Translations under genes and position numbers: made by a program
NCBI GenBank assembly: GCA_030524135.1
Contig: JAUNHA010000001.1
Coordinates: forward strand, 20,814-84,813
Source: Eubacteriales bacterium
GTDB taxonomy: Bacteria > Bacillota > Clostridia > Lachnospirales > Lachnospiraceae
Direction: 5' to 3'
Length of the DNA: 64,000 nucleotides
Shown: positions 18,793 to 27,274 of the stretch, in pieces
How the letters are laid out: every line of letters starts with the position of its first letter
How positions within the stretch are numbered: position 1 is the first letter of the stretch
The notes under the pieces: model-generated
Seen by the model: only the letters and a program-made list of their open reading frames with translations
Databases searched by the model: none
Told to the model about the DNA's origin: nothing

Positions 18793-19632
18793 ATGAAATT
18801 ATCAGTTACAAAATACCACGGATGCGGAAATGACTTTATTATTACCGGATATAAAGAAGCGGTGGAAAAATACGCGGACATTCCGAGGCTTGTGCGTGAG
18901 ATCTGCGACAGACACACAGGGATCGGCGCGGACGGCATGATCCTCGTGAAAGAAGATCCGCTTGAAATGGTATATTATAATCAGGATGGAAGCCGTGCGC
19001 CCATGTGCGGGAACGGTATCCGCTGTTTTGCGGCATACTGCTATGATGAGTTTGTATGCAGGGAAGTGAATTATCCGGTCGCAACGCTTGCGGGAGAAAT
19101 GCTTGTAAAGCGAATCTCGGAGGATCCGTTTCTCGTGCAGATCGAGATGGGTGAACCGGATTATGCGCCGGAGAAGATAGGCGTCGATCCGGCTTTACTT
19201 AAGGGTGAGCTGCTGTGGGGACATTCCCTGAAGCTTTCTTCCGGCAAGGAGGTAAAGCTTTGCAGCTTTTTCCTCGGAACCATTCATACGATCGTATTTG
19301 CAGATGATGCGTTTGGCGCGGAAAATGAAGCGATCGGCAGGGAGATCTGTCATCACCCGCTGTTTTCAGAGCAGACAAATGTCAATTTTGTACATGTTGC
19401 GGATGATGCGCATATCAATCTGCAGACCTACGAGCGCGGCTGCGGCATGACCCTTGCCTGCGGAACCGGTGCTTCGGCTTCGGCGCTCTGCACATATAAG
19501 CTTGGACTTACAGGGCCTTCCGTGGAGGTGAGACTTCCTAAGGGAAGCCTGCATATTGATGTACATGACGGGGAGAAGGTCCGTCTGACAGGACCGGCAG
19601 TGCGCATCATGAGCGGGGTGTATGAGCTGTAA
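18793..19632 (+). CDS. dapF: Diaminopimelate epimerase DapF
   Basis: DapF converts LL- to meso-diaminopimelate for lysine and peptidoglycan synthesis by a two-base mechanism. The 279-residue protein shows HGCGNDF at the start and the two catalytic cysteines: Cys72 in MCGNGIRC and Cys223 in ACGTGASAS. I chose the ATG at 18793, eight bases after GGAGGA; an upstream in-frame TTG at 18781 overlaps that site. No other lysine gene adjoins it. Confidence 0.96.
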   Translation: MKLSVTKYHGCGNDFIITGYKEAVEKYADIPRLVREICDRHTGIGADGMILVKEDPLEMVYYNQDGSRAPMCGNGIRCFAAYCYDEFVCREVNYPVATLAGEMLVKRISEDPFLVQIEMGEPDYAPEKIGVDPALLKGELLWGHSLKLSSGKEVKLCSFFLGTIHTIVFADDAFGAENEAIGREICHHPLFSEQTNVNFVHVADDAHINLQTYERGCGMTLACGTGASASALCTYKLGLTGPSVEVRLPKGSLHIDVHDGEKVRLTGPAVRIMSGVYEL

Positions 19633-19701
19633 AATATTATTTATGATTTCTGAACCAGGATAAAATAATAAAGAGCTAAAACTCTTCAAGGAGGAGAAAA
19701 A

Positions 19702-20301
19702 ATGCCGAAAACACATGTTACGCGGGACGAAGCGCTCAAGCTTTTAAAAAAATATAATAAGGAACCGTTTCATATTCTGCACGCACTTACCGTGGAGGGA
19801 ACCATGCGCTGGTATGCAGAAAATCTTGGATTTTCCGAAGAGGCAGCTTTCTGGGCGATGGCGGGACTGCTTCATGACATTGACTTTGAGGGCTGGCCGG
19901 AGGAGCATTGCAAAAAAGCTCCGGAGCTGCTCGCAGAGATCGGTGCCGAGCCGGAGCTCGTGCATGCGATCTGCTCGCATGGTTATGGAATCTGCTGTGA
20001 TGTCGAACCTGTACTTGAGATGGAAAAAGTGCTGTTTGCAGCGGATGAACTGACCGGGCTCATCGGTGCGGTGATCAAGATGCGCCCGTCCGGAAGCACG
20101 ATGGATCTTGAGGTTAAGAGTGTAAAAAAGAAATTTAAGGATAAACGATTTGCGGCGGGCTGCTCCCGTGATGTAATCACAACGGGTGCAGAGCGCCTTG
20201 GCTGGACGCTGGACGAACTGATCGGGAAAACCATTCTAGCGATGCGCTCCTGTGAGGCATCTGTTAACAGGGAAATCGGGGAAATACAGGGAGAACAATA
20301 G
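19702..20301 (+). CDS. HD-domain protein (metal-dependent phosphohydrolase-like)
   Basis: The 199-residue protein carries a single small HD domain at about residues 20-125: a His in FHILHALTVE, the HD pair His58-Asp59 in GLLHDIDFEG and a further His in ICSHGYG, then Asp in AADELTG. These are metal ligands of the HD superfamily. Relatives are mostly annotated as HDIG-domain or hydrolase proteins without an assigned substrate. A strong GGAGGAG precedes the ATG. It stands alone between dapF and ctc. Confidence 0.85.
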   Translation: MPKTHVTRDEALKLLKKYNKEPFHILHALTVEGTMRWYAENLGFSEEAAFWAMAGLLHDIDFEGWPEEHCKKAPELLAEIGAEPELVHAICSHGYGICCDVEPVLEMEKVLFAADELTGLIGAVIKMRPSGSTMDLEVKSVKKKFKDKRFAAGCSRDVITTGAERLGWTLDELIGKTILAMRSCEASVNREIGEIQGEQ

Positions 20302-20608
20302 GACTATTTCAAAGATCACTGTAAAAAATGTAATCATAAACATTTTTACGGTGAAAAAAATGTAGATATCATACATTTTTTCCGTGTAAAAAGTGTAACG
20401 GACCTTGTCAATCTCCCCTGTATGCCGTAGAAAACCTGAAAAGTTGTGCAGCTTTGAACTGATCATGGCTGAAAAAACAGAATATTTGGTTAATCTTTCT
20501 CAAAACACGGTGCTATAATGAGCACCGTAAACAAAAGAAATACTTAACCAGACCAAAACGTATTTTATGGCCTTGCTAAGCAGATCAGTTTGATGGAGGA
20601 AAAGACAA
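20302..20608. other. Intergenic region with AT-rich inverted repeats and the ctc promoter
   Basis: This 307-base gap contains two adjacent A/T-rich inverted repeats: GTAAAAAATGT with ACATTTTTAC at 20321-20349, and GAAAAAAATGTA with TACATTTTTTC at 20353-20382. A third copy of the motif, TAAAAAGTGTA, follows. Further on, a perfect 8-bp inverted repeat (ACGGTGCT/AGCACCGT, 20507-20528) is centred on the TATAAT at 20514-20519, the -10 element of ctc. No gene is seen. Confidence 0.6.
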
Positions 20609-21220
20609 ATGACTACTTTAAAAGCTGAGAAGAGAAGCTTGGAAATTAAGGCAAAGAAGCTGAGAAGACAGGGACTTGTGACCGGCAATGTATTCGGTAA
20701 GGGAATGGAGAACAGCCTGCCGATTCAGATGGATGTAAGAGACGCGGAAAAGCTTCTTCGTACAAACAAGAAGGGCAGCAGACTGACGCTCGACGTTGAC
20801 GGGACGAAGATGAACGTACTGCTTAAGGAGTATGATTTCAACGCATTGAAAAATGTAATCAACGAGATGGATTTTCAGGTGCTCGTACAGGGCGAGATGG
20901 TTCACTCCGTTGCGGAGATCGTGGTTGTTAATCACGAGATGACAGAGGGCGGCGTGCTTCAGCAGCATCTTGAGGAAATCTCTTACAGAGCGCTTCCGGA
21001 TTCACTGGTTGAAACCATTGAGGTCGATGCTTCAAAGCTTAAGCTTGGAGATACGGTTCGTGTAAAGGATCTTGCAATTGCATCCGATAAGAATGTACAT
21101 CTGATGACAGATCCGGAAGAGGTCGTTGTATCTGTAACAGCGGTGCATAATGATGTACCGGAGACGGAGGCAACAGAGACCGCGGCACCTGCAGCAGCTG
21201 AGGAAACAAAGGCAGAATAA
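20609..21220 (+). CDS. ctc: 50S ribosomal protein L25 / general stress protein Ctc
   Basis: The 203-residue protein has an N-terminal L25 domain that binds 5S rRNA (about residues 5-90) and a C-terminal TL5/Ctc extension (about 95-180) with VVVNHEMTEGGVLQQ and PEEVVVSV, then an acidic Ala/Glu/Thr-rich tail. The N-terminal R-x-x-G-x-V-x-G-N-V-F-G pattern is degenerate but recognisable. It is a ribosomal or stress protein. It is monocistronic, with its own promoter and terminator. Confidence 0.9.
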   Translation: MTTLKAEKRSLEIKAKKLRRQGLVTGNVFGKGMENSLPIQMDVRDAEKLLRTNKKGSRLTLDVDGTKMNVLLKEYDFNALKNVINEMDFQVLVQGEMVHSVAEIVVVNHEMTEGGVLQQHLEEISYRALPDSLVETIEVDASKLKLGDTVRVKDLAIASDKNVHLMTDPEEVVVSVTAVHNDVPETEATETAAPAAAEETKAE

Positions 21221-21255
21221 ACAGGCACAACAACTTCATACTTTGAATAAAGGGT

Positions 21256-21298
21256 AAAAAGACCGAATGGGAATAAAATTCCTGTCCGGTCTTTTTTG
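21256..21298 (+). terminator. Intrinsic terminator after ctc
   Basis: AAAAGACCG pairs with CGGTCTTTT, with an inner GGAAT/ATTCC stem, then TTTT. Confidence 0.85.
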
Positions 21299-21354
21299 TA
21301 AAATTAAACAAAAAGCGTGTTTGTAAATTGTGTAGTATTCCTGTAGGAAAATGA

Positions 21355-21383
21355 TTGACATTTACACATTAACGCGGTATAAA
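21355..21383 (+). promoter_or_regulatory. Strong promoter of the frl operon
   Basis: TTGACA (21355-21360) and TATAAA (21378-21383) are separated by exactly 17 bases, about 100 bases before frlB. Confidence 0.8.
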
Positions 21384-21393
21384 AATAATATGA

Positions 21394-21430
21394 TATATAA
21401 CGTTATATAACGATATCAAAAATTGATATC
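21394..21430. promoter_or_regulatory. Two palindromic operator candidates at the frl transcription start
   Basis: A perfect 16-bp palindrome TATATAACGTTATATA (21394-21409) is followed directly by GATATCAA-AAA-TTGATATC (21412-21430). Both lie just downstream of the -10 element, where a repressor would block transcription. The GntR/HutC-type regulator encoded at the end of the operon is the obvious candidate binder. Confidence 0.65.
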
Positions 21431-21488
21431 ACCAGTCAGTAAAATTGAAAACATAAGTAGCTGGAAAGCACAAAGGAGGCTCTCATTT

Positions 21489-22463
21489 ATGAAGAAAGAA
21501 ATTATTGAACAGATTGACGCAGCTGTGAAGGCTGTTGCTGCAAAGAAGGTAAATCATTTCTATTTTGTCGCGTGCGGCGGATCCCAGGCATTTATGATGC
21601 CGGCGCAGTTTATGTTTGACCGCGAGATCGAAACACCTGCAAGCATTTATACCTCGAATGAGTTTGTTCATATGGAACCGAAGGCTCTGGGAGCTGATTC
21701 TGTTGTGATTACTTGTTCACACTCGGGAAATACGCCGGAAACCGTTAAAGCGACTGAAATTGCAAGAGCAAAGGGTGCTACAACCATCGCACTGTCACAC
21801 CTTGTAGATTCTCCGCTGTGGCAGGCTGCTGAGTTTCCGATTTTTTATGACTGGGGGAAAGAAGCTGATACGACGGACTTAAACAAAGGCGTTTTGTATT
21901 CCCTGCTTTTTAAGATCCTGAATGTGGTAAGCCCGAACGAAAAATACAACAAAGGACTTGAAGCGCTGGAGCATCTTCAGGAAGCAACTGAAAAAGTCAG
22001 AGCACAGTATGCGGATTTTGCTAAGGAATGGGGTAAGAGCTATAAAAGAGAACCGCTTATTTATACGATGGGCAGCGGTGCCTGCTACGGTGAGTGCTAT
22101 TCTTACGCGATCTGCCTGATGATGGAAATGCAGTGGATCCACTCAAGCTGCATTCATTCCGGAGAATACTTCCACGGACCGTTTGAAGTGACTGATTTTG
22201 ACGTACCTTTCATTATCGTAAAAGGAACGGGATCGACACGTTATCTCGATGATAGAGCATATAATTTCTGCCAGAAGTATTCACAGCGTATTGCGCTGAT
22301 CGATACGGAAGAGTTTGACTGGTGCGGTATTGATGAGTCAGTCAGAGAGTATTATGCGCCGCTGCTTGCCGGTGCTGTACTCAGATGCATGGCAGACGCG
22401 ATCGCGTATGAGAGAGGTCATGACCTCAGTGTCCGCAGATACATGTGGAGAATGGAGTATTAA
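21489..22463 (+). CDS. frlB: SIS-domain fructosamine (fructoselysine) 6-phosphate deglycase, FrlB-like
   Basis: FrlB splits fructoselysine 6-phosphate, or 6-phospho-fructosamines of amino acids, into glucose 6-phosphate and the free amino acid. The 324-residue protein has two SIS domains like the isomerase half of GlmS, with CSHSGNTPET as the phosphosugar-binding loop and CGGSQAF in the first strand region; EYFHGPFE marks the catalytic region of the family. The chosen ATG has AAAGGAGG at 21472-21479; the upstream frame overlaps the operator. The adjacent kinase and ABC transporter give strong context support for an frl-type pathway; the exact amino acid is unresolved. Confidence 0.87.
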   Translation: MKKEIIEQIDAAVKAVAAKKVNHFYFVACGGSQAFMMPAQFMFDREIETPASIYTSNEFVHMEPKALGADSVVITCSHSGNTPETVKATEIARAKGATTIALSHLVDSPLWQAAEFPIFYDWGKEADTTDLNKGVLYSLLFKILNVVSPNEKYNKGLEALEHLQEATEKVRAQYADFAKEWGKSYKREPLIYTMGSGACYGECYSYAICLMMEMQWIHSSCIHSGEYFHGPFEVTDFDVPFIIVKGTGSTRYLDDRAYNFCQKYSQRIALIDTEEFDWCGIDESVREYYAPLLAGAVLRCMADAIAYERGHDLSVRRYMWRMEY

Positions 22464-22483
22464 GAGTTAAGGAGGAGAGATTA

Positions 22484-23821
22484 ATGAGATTAAAAAAGCT
22501 TGCAGCAGCGGCAGCGGCGGTATCTTTTGCATTCGCACTTTCAGCATGCGGCGGTTCTTCCGCTTCATCAGATTCGGCAAATGATAACAGCCAGGCAGCA
22601 GATACGAATACAGAAGCATCCGGAGATCAGGTAGTGATCAATTTCTTCCATCGCTGGCCGAATGATCCGAAGAACACGATGTTCAAAAATCTGATCGCAA
22701 AGTATGAGGAAGAAAATCCGAATGTGAAGATCAATATGGACTGTATCCTCAATGATCAGTATAAAGAGAAGATCAGAATGATCGTTGGTACGGATGAGGT
22801 ACCGGATATTTTCTCTTCCTGGTCGGGAAGCTTTGCGAAAGAAATGATTGATTCGGGTAACGTGCTTGACCTGACTTCCGTATTCGAAGATGATCCGGAA
22901 TGGGCGGATACCATTGCAGATGTCAGCAAGGGACCATTTACCTTTGACGGAAAGCTCATGGCTGTGCCGTGGTCACAGGATGGAAAAGCTTTCTTCTACA
23001 ATAAGCGGATCTTTGAGGAAAACGGACTTGAGGTTCCGAAGACCTGGGATGAATTTATCAACGTGCTTGATAAGCTGAAAGCTGCCGGGTACGAGACACC
23101 TATCACGGAAGGTCTCAAGGATCAGTGGGCGATTCTTCATTATCTGGGCACGATGAACCAGAGAATGGTTGATCCGGAAGTGCTTGCGGCAGATTATGAT
23201 CCTGCAACAGGTGAATTTACGGATCCTGCTTATGTAGATGTCCTTGAAAAATGGCAGCAGCTCACATCTTATATGGGTGAGGTTGCAACCGCGATCGATC
23301 ATGAGACAGCAAGAAATACCTATTTTGCAACAGAGGAATCACCGATCATGTATCTGCAGTTTGCCGAGATCAATATTATGAAGGATGCGGTCAACTTTGA
23401 TTACGGCTTCTTCAACTTCCCGGCATTTTCAGAAGGTAAGGGTGATCCGAATGCACTTACAGGCGCTCCGGAAGGCTTCATGATCTCCAATAAAGCCAAA
23501 AACCGGGATGAATGCATCAAGTTCCTGAAGTGGCTTGTAAGCGTAGACGGAGGTGCCGTGGCTCTTACGACAGAGGCTGGTGATCTTACGAGTGTTAAGG
23601 GCGCAATCACTGCTGAGAATGCACTTCCCGCACAGATCGAGGCGCTTGAGACAATCGATTCCGCAAGCCAGATGGCACCGTGGTTTGATAATGCCTGCGA
23701 TGCATCCATTTATACCGTATTCGGTCAGGGAGCATCTGCGATTGCATCTGGAGATGAAACGCCGGAGCAGGTTATGACAGCGGTGCAGGCAGCTGCATCA
23801 GAGCTTCGCGCAAAGCAGTAA
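22484..23821 (+). CDS. frlO: ABC transporter substrate-binding lipoprotein (FrlO-like)
   Basis: A 445-residue family-1 extracellular solute-binding protein, the receptor of the fructosamine transporter. The signal peptide ends in the lipobox LSAC, with the lipidated Cys at residue 22 and a following Ser/Asp/Asn linker. The body has the carbohydrate-uptake type fold, with FFHRWPNDP, a run of conserved aromatic residues and MISNKAKNRDECIKFLKW near the end. The start is the ATG at 22484 after GGAGGAGAG. It is anchored in the membrane outer leaflet. Substrate assignment rests on context. Confidence 0.85.
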   Translation: MRLKKLAAAAAAVSFAFALSACGGSSASSDSANDNSQAADTNTEASGDQVVINFFHRWPNDPKNTMFKNLIAKYEEENPNVKINMDCILNDQYKEKIRMIVGTDEVPDIFSSWSGSFAKEMIDSGNVLDLTSVFEDDPEWADTIADVSKGPFTFDGKLMAVPWSQDGKAFFYNKRIFEENGLEVPKTWDEFINVLDKLKAAGYETPITEGLKDQWAILHYLGTMNQRMVDPEVLAADYDPATGEFTDPAYVDVLEKWQQLTSYMGEVATAIDHETARNTYFATEESPIMYLQFAEINIMKDAVNFDYGFFNFPAFSEGKGDPNALTGAPEGFMISNKAKNRDECIKFLKWLVSVDGGAVALTTEAGDLTSVKGAITAENALPAQIEALETIDSASQMAPWFDNACDASIYTVFGQGASAIASGDETPEQVMTAVQAAASELRAKQ

Positions 23822-23866
23822 TGAATCTGCAGAACTGAGTATTCATCAGTTTTATTCGCAAAATTC

Positions 23867-23893
23867 GGGGCGCCTTGCAGAAGGGCGCCCTTT
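23867..23893 (+). promoter_or_regulatory. Intercistronic stem-loop between frlO and frlN
   Basis: GGGCGCC (23868-23874) pairs with GGCGCCC (23884-23890), with a nine-base loop and only three T residues after it. It probably protects or partly attenuates the mRNA so that the receptor is made in excess of the permeases, a familiar arrangement. Confidence 0.6.
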
Positions 23894-23921
23894 ATGTTAT
23901 AGGGCTTCAGGGAGGTAAACT

Positions 23922-24803
23922 ATGACAAAAAAACGCAATCGGGAGGCATTTTTATATATACTTCCCTGTCTTATTGTTCTGGGATTATTTGTGTATTACC
24001 CGCTGATCATGAATATCGTTTACAGTTTTCACTCCTTCACACTTTCGTCTTCGACAAAAGATTTTGTAGGACTTGCAAACTTCCGGAAGCTGTTTTCAGA
24101 TAAAATTATTCTGACCAGCCTCATGAACAATGTGCTTTATGCTGTGATTTCCGTAATCATTCAGGTCGGATTTGGCCTGGTACTTGCGGCTGTTCTGGAA
24201 GACCGTGTTTTTCAGAAGGTTTCTCCGTTCTTCAGGACGACCTATTTCATTCCAACACTTCTCAGTATGACGGTTGTCTGCCTTTTATTTCGTTTTATCT
24301 ATAATCCGCAGATGGGGCTCCTCAACAGCTTTCTGAAGCTTGTAGGACTTGATGGCCTTACAAATATCTGGCTCGGAAAAAGCAAAATTGCGATGTATGC
24401 CGTGATCGCAGTTTCACAATGGCAAAGTACGGGATATGTGACTATGCTGTTTATCGTTGCAATTCAGAAGATTCCGAGGGATTTGTATGAAGCGGCAGAG
24501 ATGGACGGGGCAGGCAAGATCAGGCAGTTTTTCTGCATTACGGTTCCCCAGGTCAGACAGATGTGGTTTGTTACCATGGTGATCACGGTGGTAGGCGCAT
24601 TTACGGTATTTAATGAACCGTACATTCTGACAGGAGGAGGACCTGGAACATCGACAATGACGCTTGCACTTCACATGTACCAGACCGGAGTGGTTAAAAA
24701 CGATATGGGCTACGCGTCAACAATTGCCATGCTGATCTTCCTGATTACAGCAGTTCTTTCGAGCATTCAGTTCTTTACATTCGGCGGAAAGGAGGATGAA
24801 TAA
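23922..24803 (+). CDS. frlN: Sugar ABC transporter permease (FrlN-like)
   Basis: A 293-residue polytopic membrane protein of the MalF/binding-protein-dependent family with six or so membrane helices and the EAA-loop motif near residues 190-210 (YEAAEMDGAGKIRQF), where the ATPase docks. It forms the channel with the following FrlM-like permease. No ATPase gene is present in the operon, so a shared MsmX-like ATPase encoded elsewhere is expected. RBS GGGAGG. Confidence 0.88.
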   Translation: MTKKRNREAFLYILPCLIVLGLFVYYPLIMNIVYSFHSFTLSSSTKDFVGLANFRKLFSDKIILTSLMNNVLYAVISVIIQVGFGLVLAAVLEDRVFQKVSPFFRTTYFIPTLLSMTVVCLLFRFIYNPQMGLLNSFLKLVGLDGLTNIWLGKSKIAMYAVIAVSQWQSTGYVTMLFIVAIQKIPRDLYEAAEMDGAGKIRQFFCITVPQVRQMWFVTMVITVVGAFTVFNEPYILTGGGPGTSTMTLALHMYQTGVVKNDMGYASTIAMLIFLITAVLSSIQFFTFGGKEDE

Positions 24804-24804
24804 T

Positions 24805-25647
24805 ATGGCTGCTAAAAGCGGTAGAAGAAAATTTGGACCGGGAGAAATCCTGTGGCTTGTTATTCTTACGGTCCTTGCAGTGCTTATTCTGTATCCTCTG
24901 TTCTGGATTGTAATGTCTTCTTTTAAGGATTATAATGGCATTTTTAAGGACGTATGGGGCCTGCCGGAAAAATGGCTGTTTGAAAATTATGCGACAGCGT
25001 GGGAAAAGGGAATTTCCGGATATTTTGTTAATTCTCTGATCGTAAGCGCAGGAACTATCTTTGGAGTGGTGCTGCTTGCGACATTTGCGGCGTTCGGTAT
25101 CTGCCAGATCAAATCAAAACTTGCCAACATCTGTTTTCTGATGATCCTCGGAGGCCTGCTGCTTTCCCCACAGGTATGCCTTTTGCCGCTGTATATGCTT
25201 CTTAAAAATCTTGGCATCAAGGATACCTATTTTGCTCTGATCTTTCCTTATATTGCATTTCGTATCCCAGTTTCAGTCATGCTGATCCGGTCTTTCTTTA
25301 TCGGCATACCAAAGGACCTGGAGGAATCCGCGATCATTGACGGCGCTTCTTTCTTTCAGATTTACCGGAAGATTTATCTGCCGCTTTCAAAACCGATTAT
25401 ATCCACGGTTGTCATCATGACGGCATATTATTCATGGAATGAGTTTATTTTTGCAACAATGTTTATTGATTCGACAGCGAGACAGACGATACCCGTAGGA
25501 CTTATGGCATTTTCGGATGGACTGATGACGAACTGGGGCGTCGTAATGGCCGGTATGGTAATTGCCTGTCTGCCGATTACGCTTTTGTTTATCCTGATGC
25601 AGAAGAGCTTTATCAGAGGCATCACGGCAGGCAGCGTAAAAGGTTAA
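24805..25647 (+). CDS. frlM: Sugar ABC transporter permease (FrlM-like)
   Basis: A 280-residue MalG-type permease with about six membrane helices and the EAA-type motif LEESAIIDGASFFQI. I chose the ATG at 24805; the ATG at 24796 touches the AAAGGAGG ribosome binding site. It overlaps nothing and follows frlN by one base. No ATP-binding subunit lies beside it, as is usual for transporters that borrow a shared ATPase. Confidence 0.88.
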   Translation: MAAKSGRRKFGPGEILWLVILTVLAVLILYPLFWIVMSSFKDYNGIFKDVWGLPEKWLFENYATAWEKGISGYFVNSLIVSAGTIFGVVLLATFAAFGICQIKSKLANICFLMILGGLLLSPQVCLLPLYMLLKNLGIKDTYFALIFPYIAFRIPVSVMLIRSFFIGIPKDLEESAIIDGASFFQIYRKIYLPLSKPIISTVVIMTAYYSWNEFIFATMFIDSTARQTIPVGLMAFSDGLMTNWGVVMAGMVIACLPITLLFILMQKSFIRGITAGSVKG

Positions 25648-25674
25648 ATAAAACTGGATAAACGGAGGGGAAAA

Positions 25675-26514
25675 ATGAAACTGATCGCAATTGGAGATAA
25701 TGTAACAGACTGCTATGTAGATGAAGGAGTCTATTTTCCGGGTGGAAATGCTGTCAATGTTGCAGTAAACTGTAAAAAGAACGGTGCAGAGGCAGTCGCT
25801 TATATCGGAGTACTGGGCGATGATGAAAATGCTGCATGGATAGAGAAGTCGCTTCGCGAAGAGGGCGTGGAGCTTTCGAGAATACGCCGTGTATATGCGC
25901 ATTCCGCCAAACCAAGGGTGTATCTGAAGGACGGGGACCGTGTGTTCGGGCGCGGCCCCAGGGACAGCTGCCAGCATTTGTTTGCAATTAGGATTGTTGA
26001 AGAAGATCTTGCTGTGATTCGCGGCTATGATGTATGCCATACCAGCTGTTACTCAAATCTGGAATATGAACTTCCCTTGCTCTCGGAAACACTGAAAGTC
26101 AGCTTTGATTTTTCCGACCGGCGTGACGAAGCTTATCTGGAGCGCGTTTGTCCATATATCAGCTATGCGTTTTTTTCGGGAGCTGACCTTTCCGAGGAAG
26201 AATGCATTGCCCTGATGGAAAAAGCACATGCTCTGGGGACGGCTGTGACCGGTGTGACCAGAGGTGGACAGGGCTCCCTGTTTTATGACGGGAAACGTTT
26301 GTACCGTCAGGGAATTTGCCGCGTGGAGGCGGTCGATACTATGGGTGCCGGAGACAGTTTTATCGCCGGATTTTTGACAAAATATACCGATACGGAAGAT
26401 ATGGAAACGGCTCTGCATTATGCAGCTGAACGTGCGGCAGCAACCTGCATGGTGCGCGGCGGTTTTGGACATCCCCATCCGCTTTCAGAAGAAGAAGCCG
26501 GCAAGCAGAGCTGA
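25675..26514 (+). CDS. frlD: PfkB-family fructosamine (fructoselysine) kinase, FrlD-like
   Basis: The 279-residue ribokinase-fold protein phosphorylates the sugar at O6 before the deglycase acts. PfkB signatures are visible: FPGGNAVNVAVN in the N-terminal part and the anion-hole/catalytic motif DTMGAGDSF (around residues 221-229). Its position next to the FrlB-like deglycase supports fructoselysine 6-kinase or a close relative. AGGGG precedes the ATG. Confidence 0.87.
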   Translation: MKLIAIGDNVTDCYVDEGVYFPGGNAVNVAVNCKKNGAEAVAYIGVLGDDENAAWIEKSLREEGVELSRIRRVYAHSAKPRVYLKDGDRVFGRGPRDSCQHLFAIRIVEEDLAVIRGYDVCHTSCYSNLEYELPLLSETLKVSFDFSDRRDEAYLERVCPYISYAFFSGADLSEEECIALMEKAHALGTAVTGVTRGGQGSLFYDGKRLYRQGICRVEAVDTMGAGDSFIAGFLTKYTDTEDMETALHYAAERAAATCMVRGGFGHPHPLSEEEAGKQS

Positions 26515-26526
26515 GTTGGAGGTTTC

Positions 26527-27174
26527 ATGAGAAAAAAAGCTGTTATTTTTGATATGGACGGGGTTATTATTGACAGCGAAGGCATTTATCTGGATAATAT
26601 ATATAGGTTTGTAAAATCATACCGTCCGGATGTCCAAAAGAGTGAACTTTATCAGGTTGTCGGACGTGGAAGCAGGGATTCCTGGGAGCGGATTGCAGAG
26701 GTTTCCGGCACAGGTTATTCCTGGGAGGAGATGAGACACTTGTACCGGGATGAGTGGGAACGGGATCATGTTCTTAAGATTGATTATAAAGAAATCTTCA
26801 GGAAAGAGATTGCAGAGCTCCTGAATACAGCGCGTCATGCGGGGTTAAAGACGGCTGTTGCTTCCTCCACACGATATGAACTGGTAGTCAGGGTAATGCA
26901 GGAGACGGGAATCAGCGGCCTTCTGGATCTTATCATGAGCGGTGAGTTTTTTGAACGGAGCAAGCCGGATCCATCTATTTATCTGAAAACTGCAGAGCTC
27001 CTCCATGTACTTCCGGAAGAATGCCTGGTGCTGGAAGATTCTACGGTTGGCATCAGAGCGGCGCATGCCGCGGGCATGGAGGTTGCGGCGCTGATTGATG
27101 ACCGGTTTTGCTTTGACAGAAGCCTTGCCGATCACGAAATAAAGAATCTCATGGAGTTTAGCAGATTTTTTTAA
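26527..27174 (+). CDS. HAD-superfamily hydrolase, beta-phosphoglucomutase-like subfamily
   Basis: A 215-residue HAD subfamily IA protein. Motif I is DMDGVIIDSEG (nucleophile Asp near residue 9), motif II is the Ser/Thr in VASST, and motifs III/IV lie around SKPDPSIYLKTAELL and LEDSTVGIRAA. Such proteins are sugar phosphatases or phosphoglucomutases. The gene sits tightly between the kinase and the regulator in the frl operon, 13 bases after frlD, so the enzyme may handle a phosphorylated intermediate or a toxic side product. Its substrate is unknown. Confidence 0.85.
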   Translation: MRKKAVIFDMDGVIIDSEGIYLDNIYRFVKSYRPDVQKSELYQVVGRGSRDSWERIAEVSGTGYSWEEMRHLYRDEWERDHVLKIDYKEIFRKEIAELLNTARHAGLKTAVASSTRYELVVRVMQETGISGLLDLIMSGEFFERSKPDPSIYLKTAELLHVLPEECLVLEDSTVGIRAAHAAGMEVAALIDDRFCFDRSLADHEIKNLMEFSRFF

Positions 27175-27274
27175 AAGGAGATCTGGAAGCAGGCAGTATT
27201 CTTATGAAGGTTTTGCGCAAAAGTCCGTTGGCGGTCAAGCAGATGTTTTTGGTTTAGTGGAGAAGGAGGGAACA

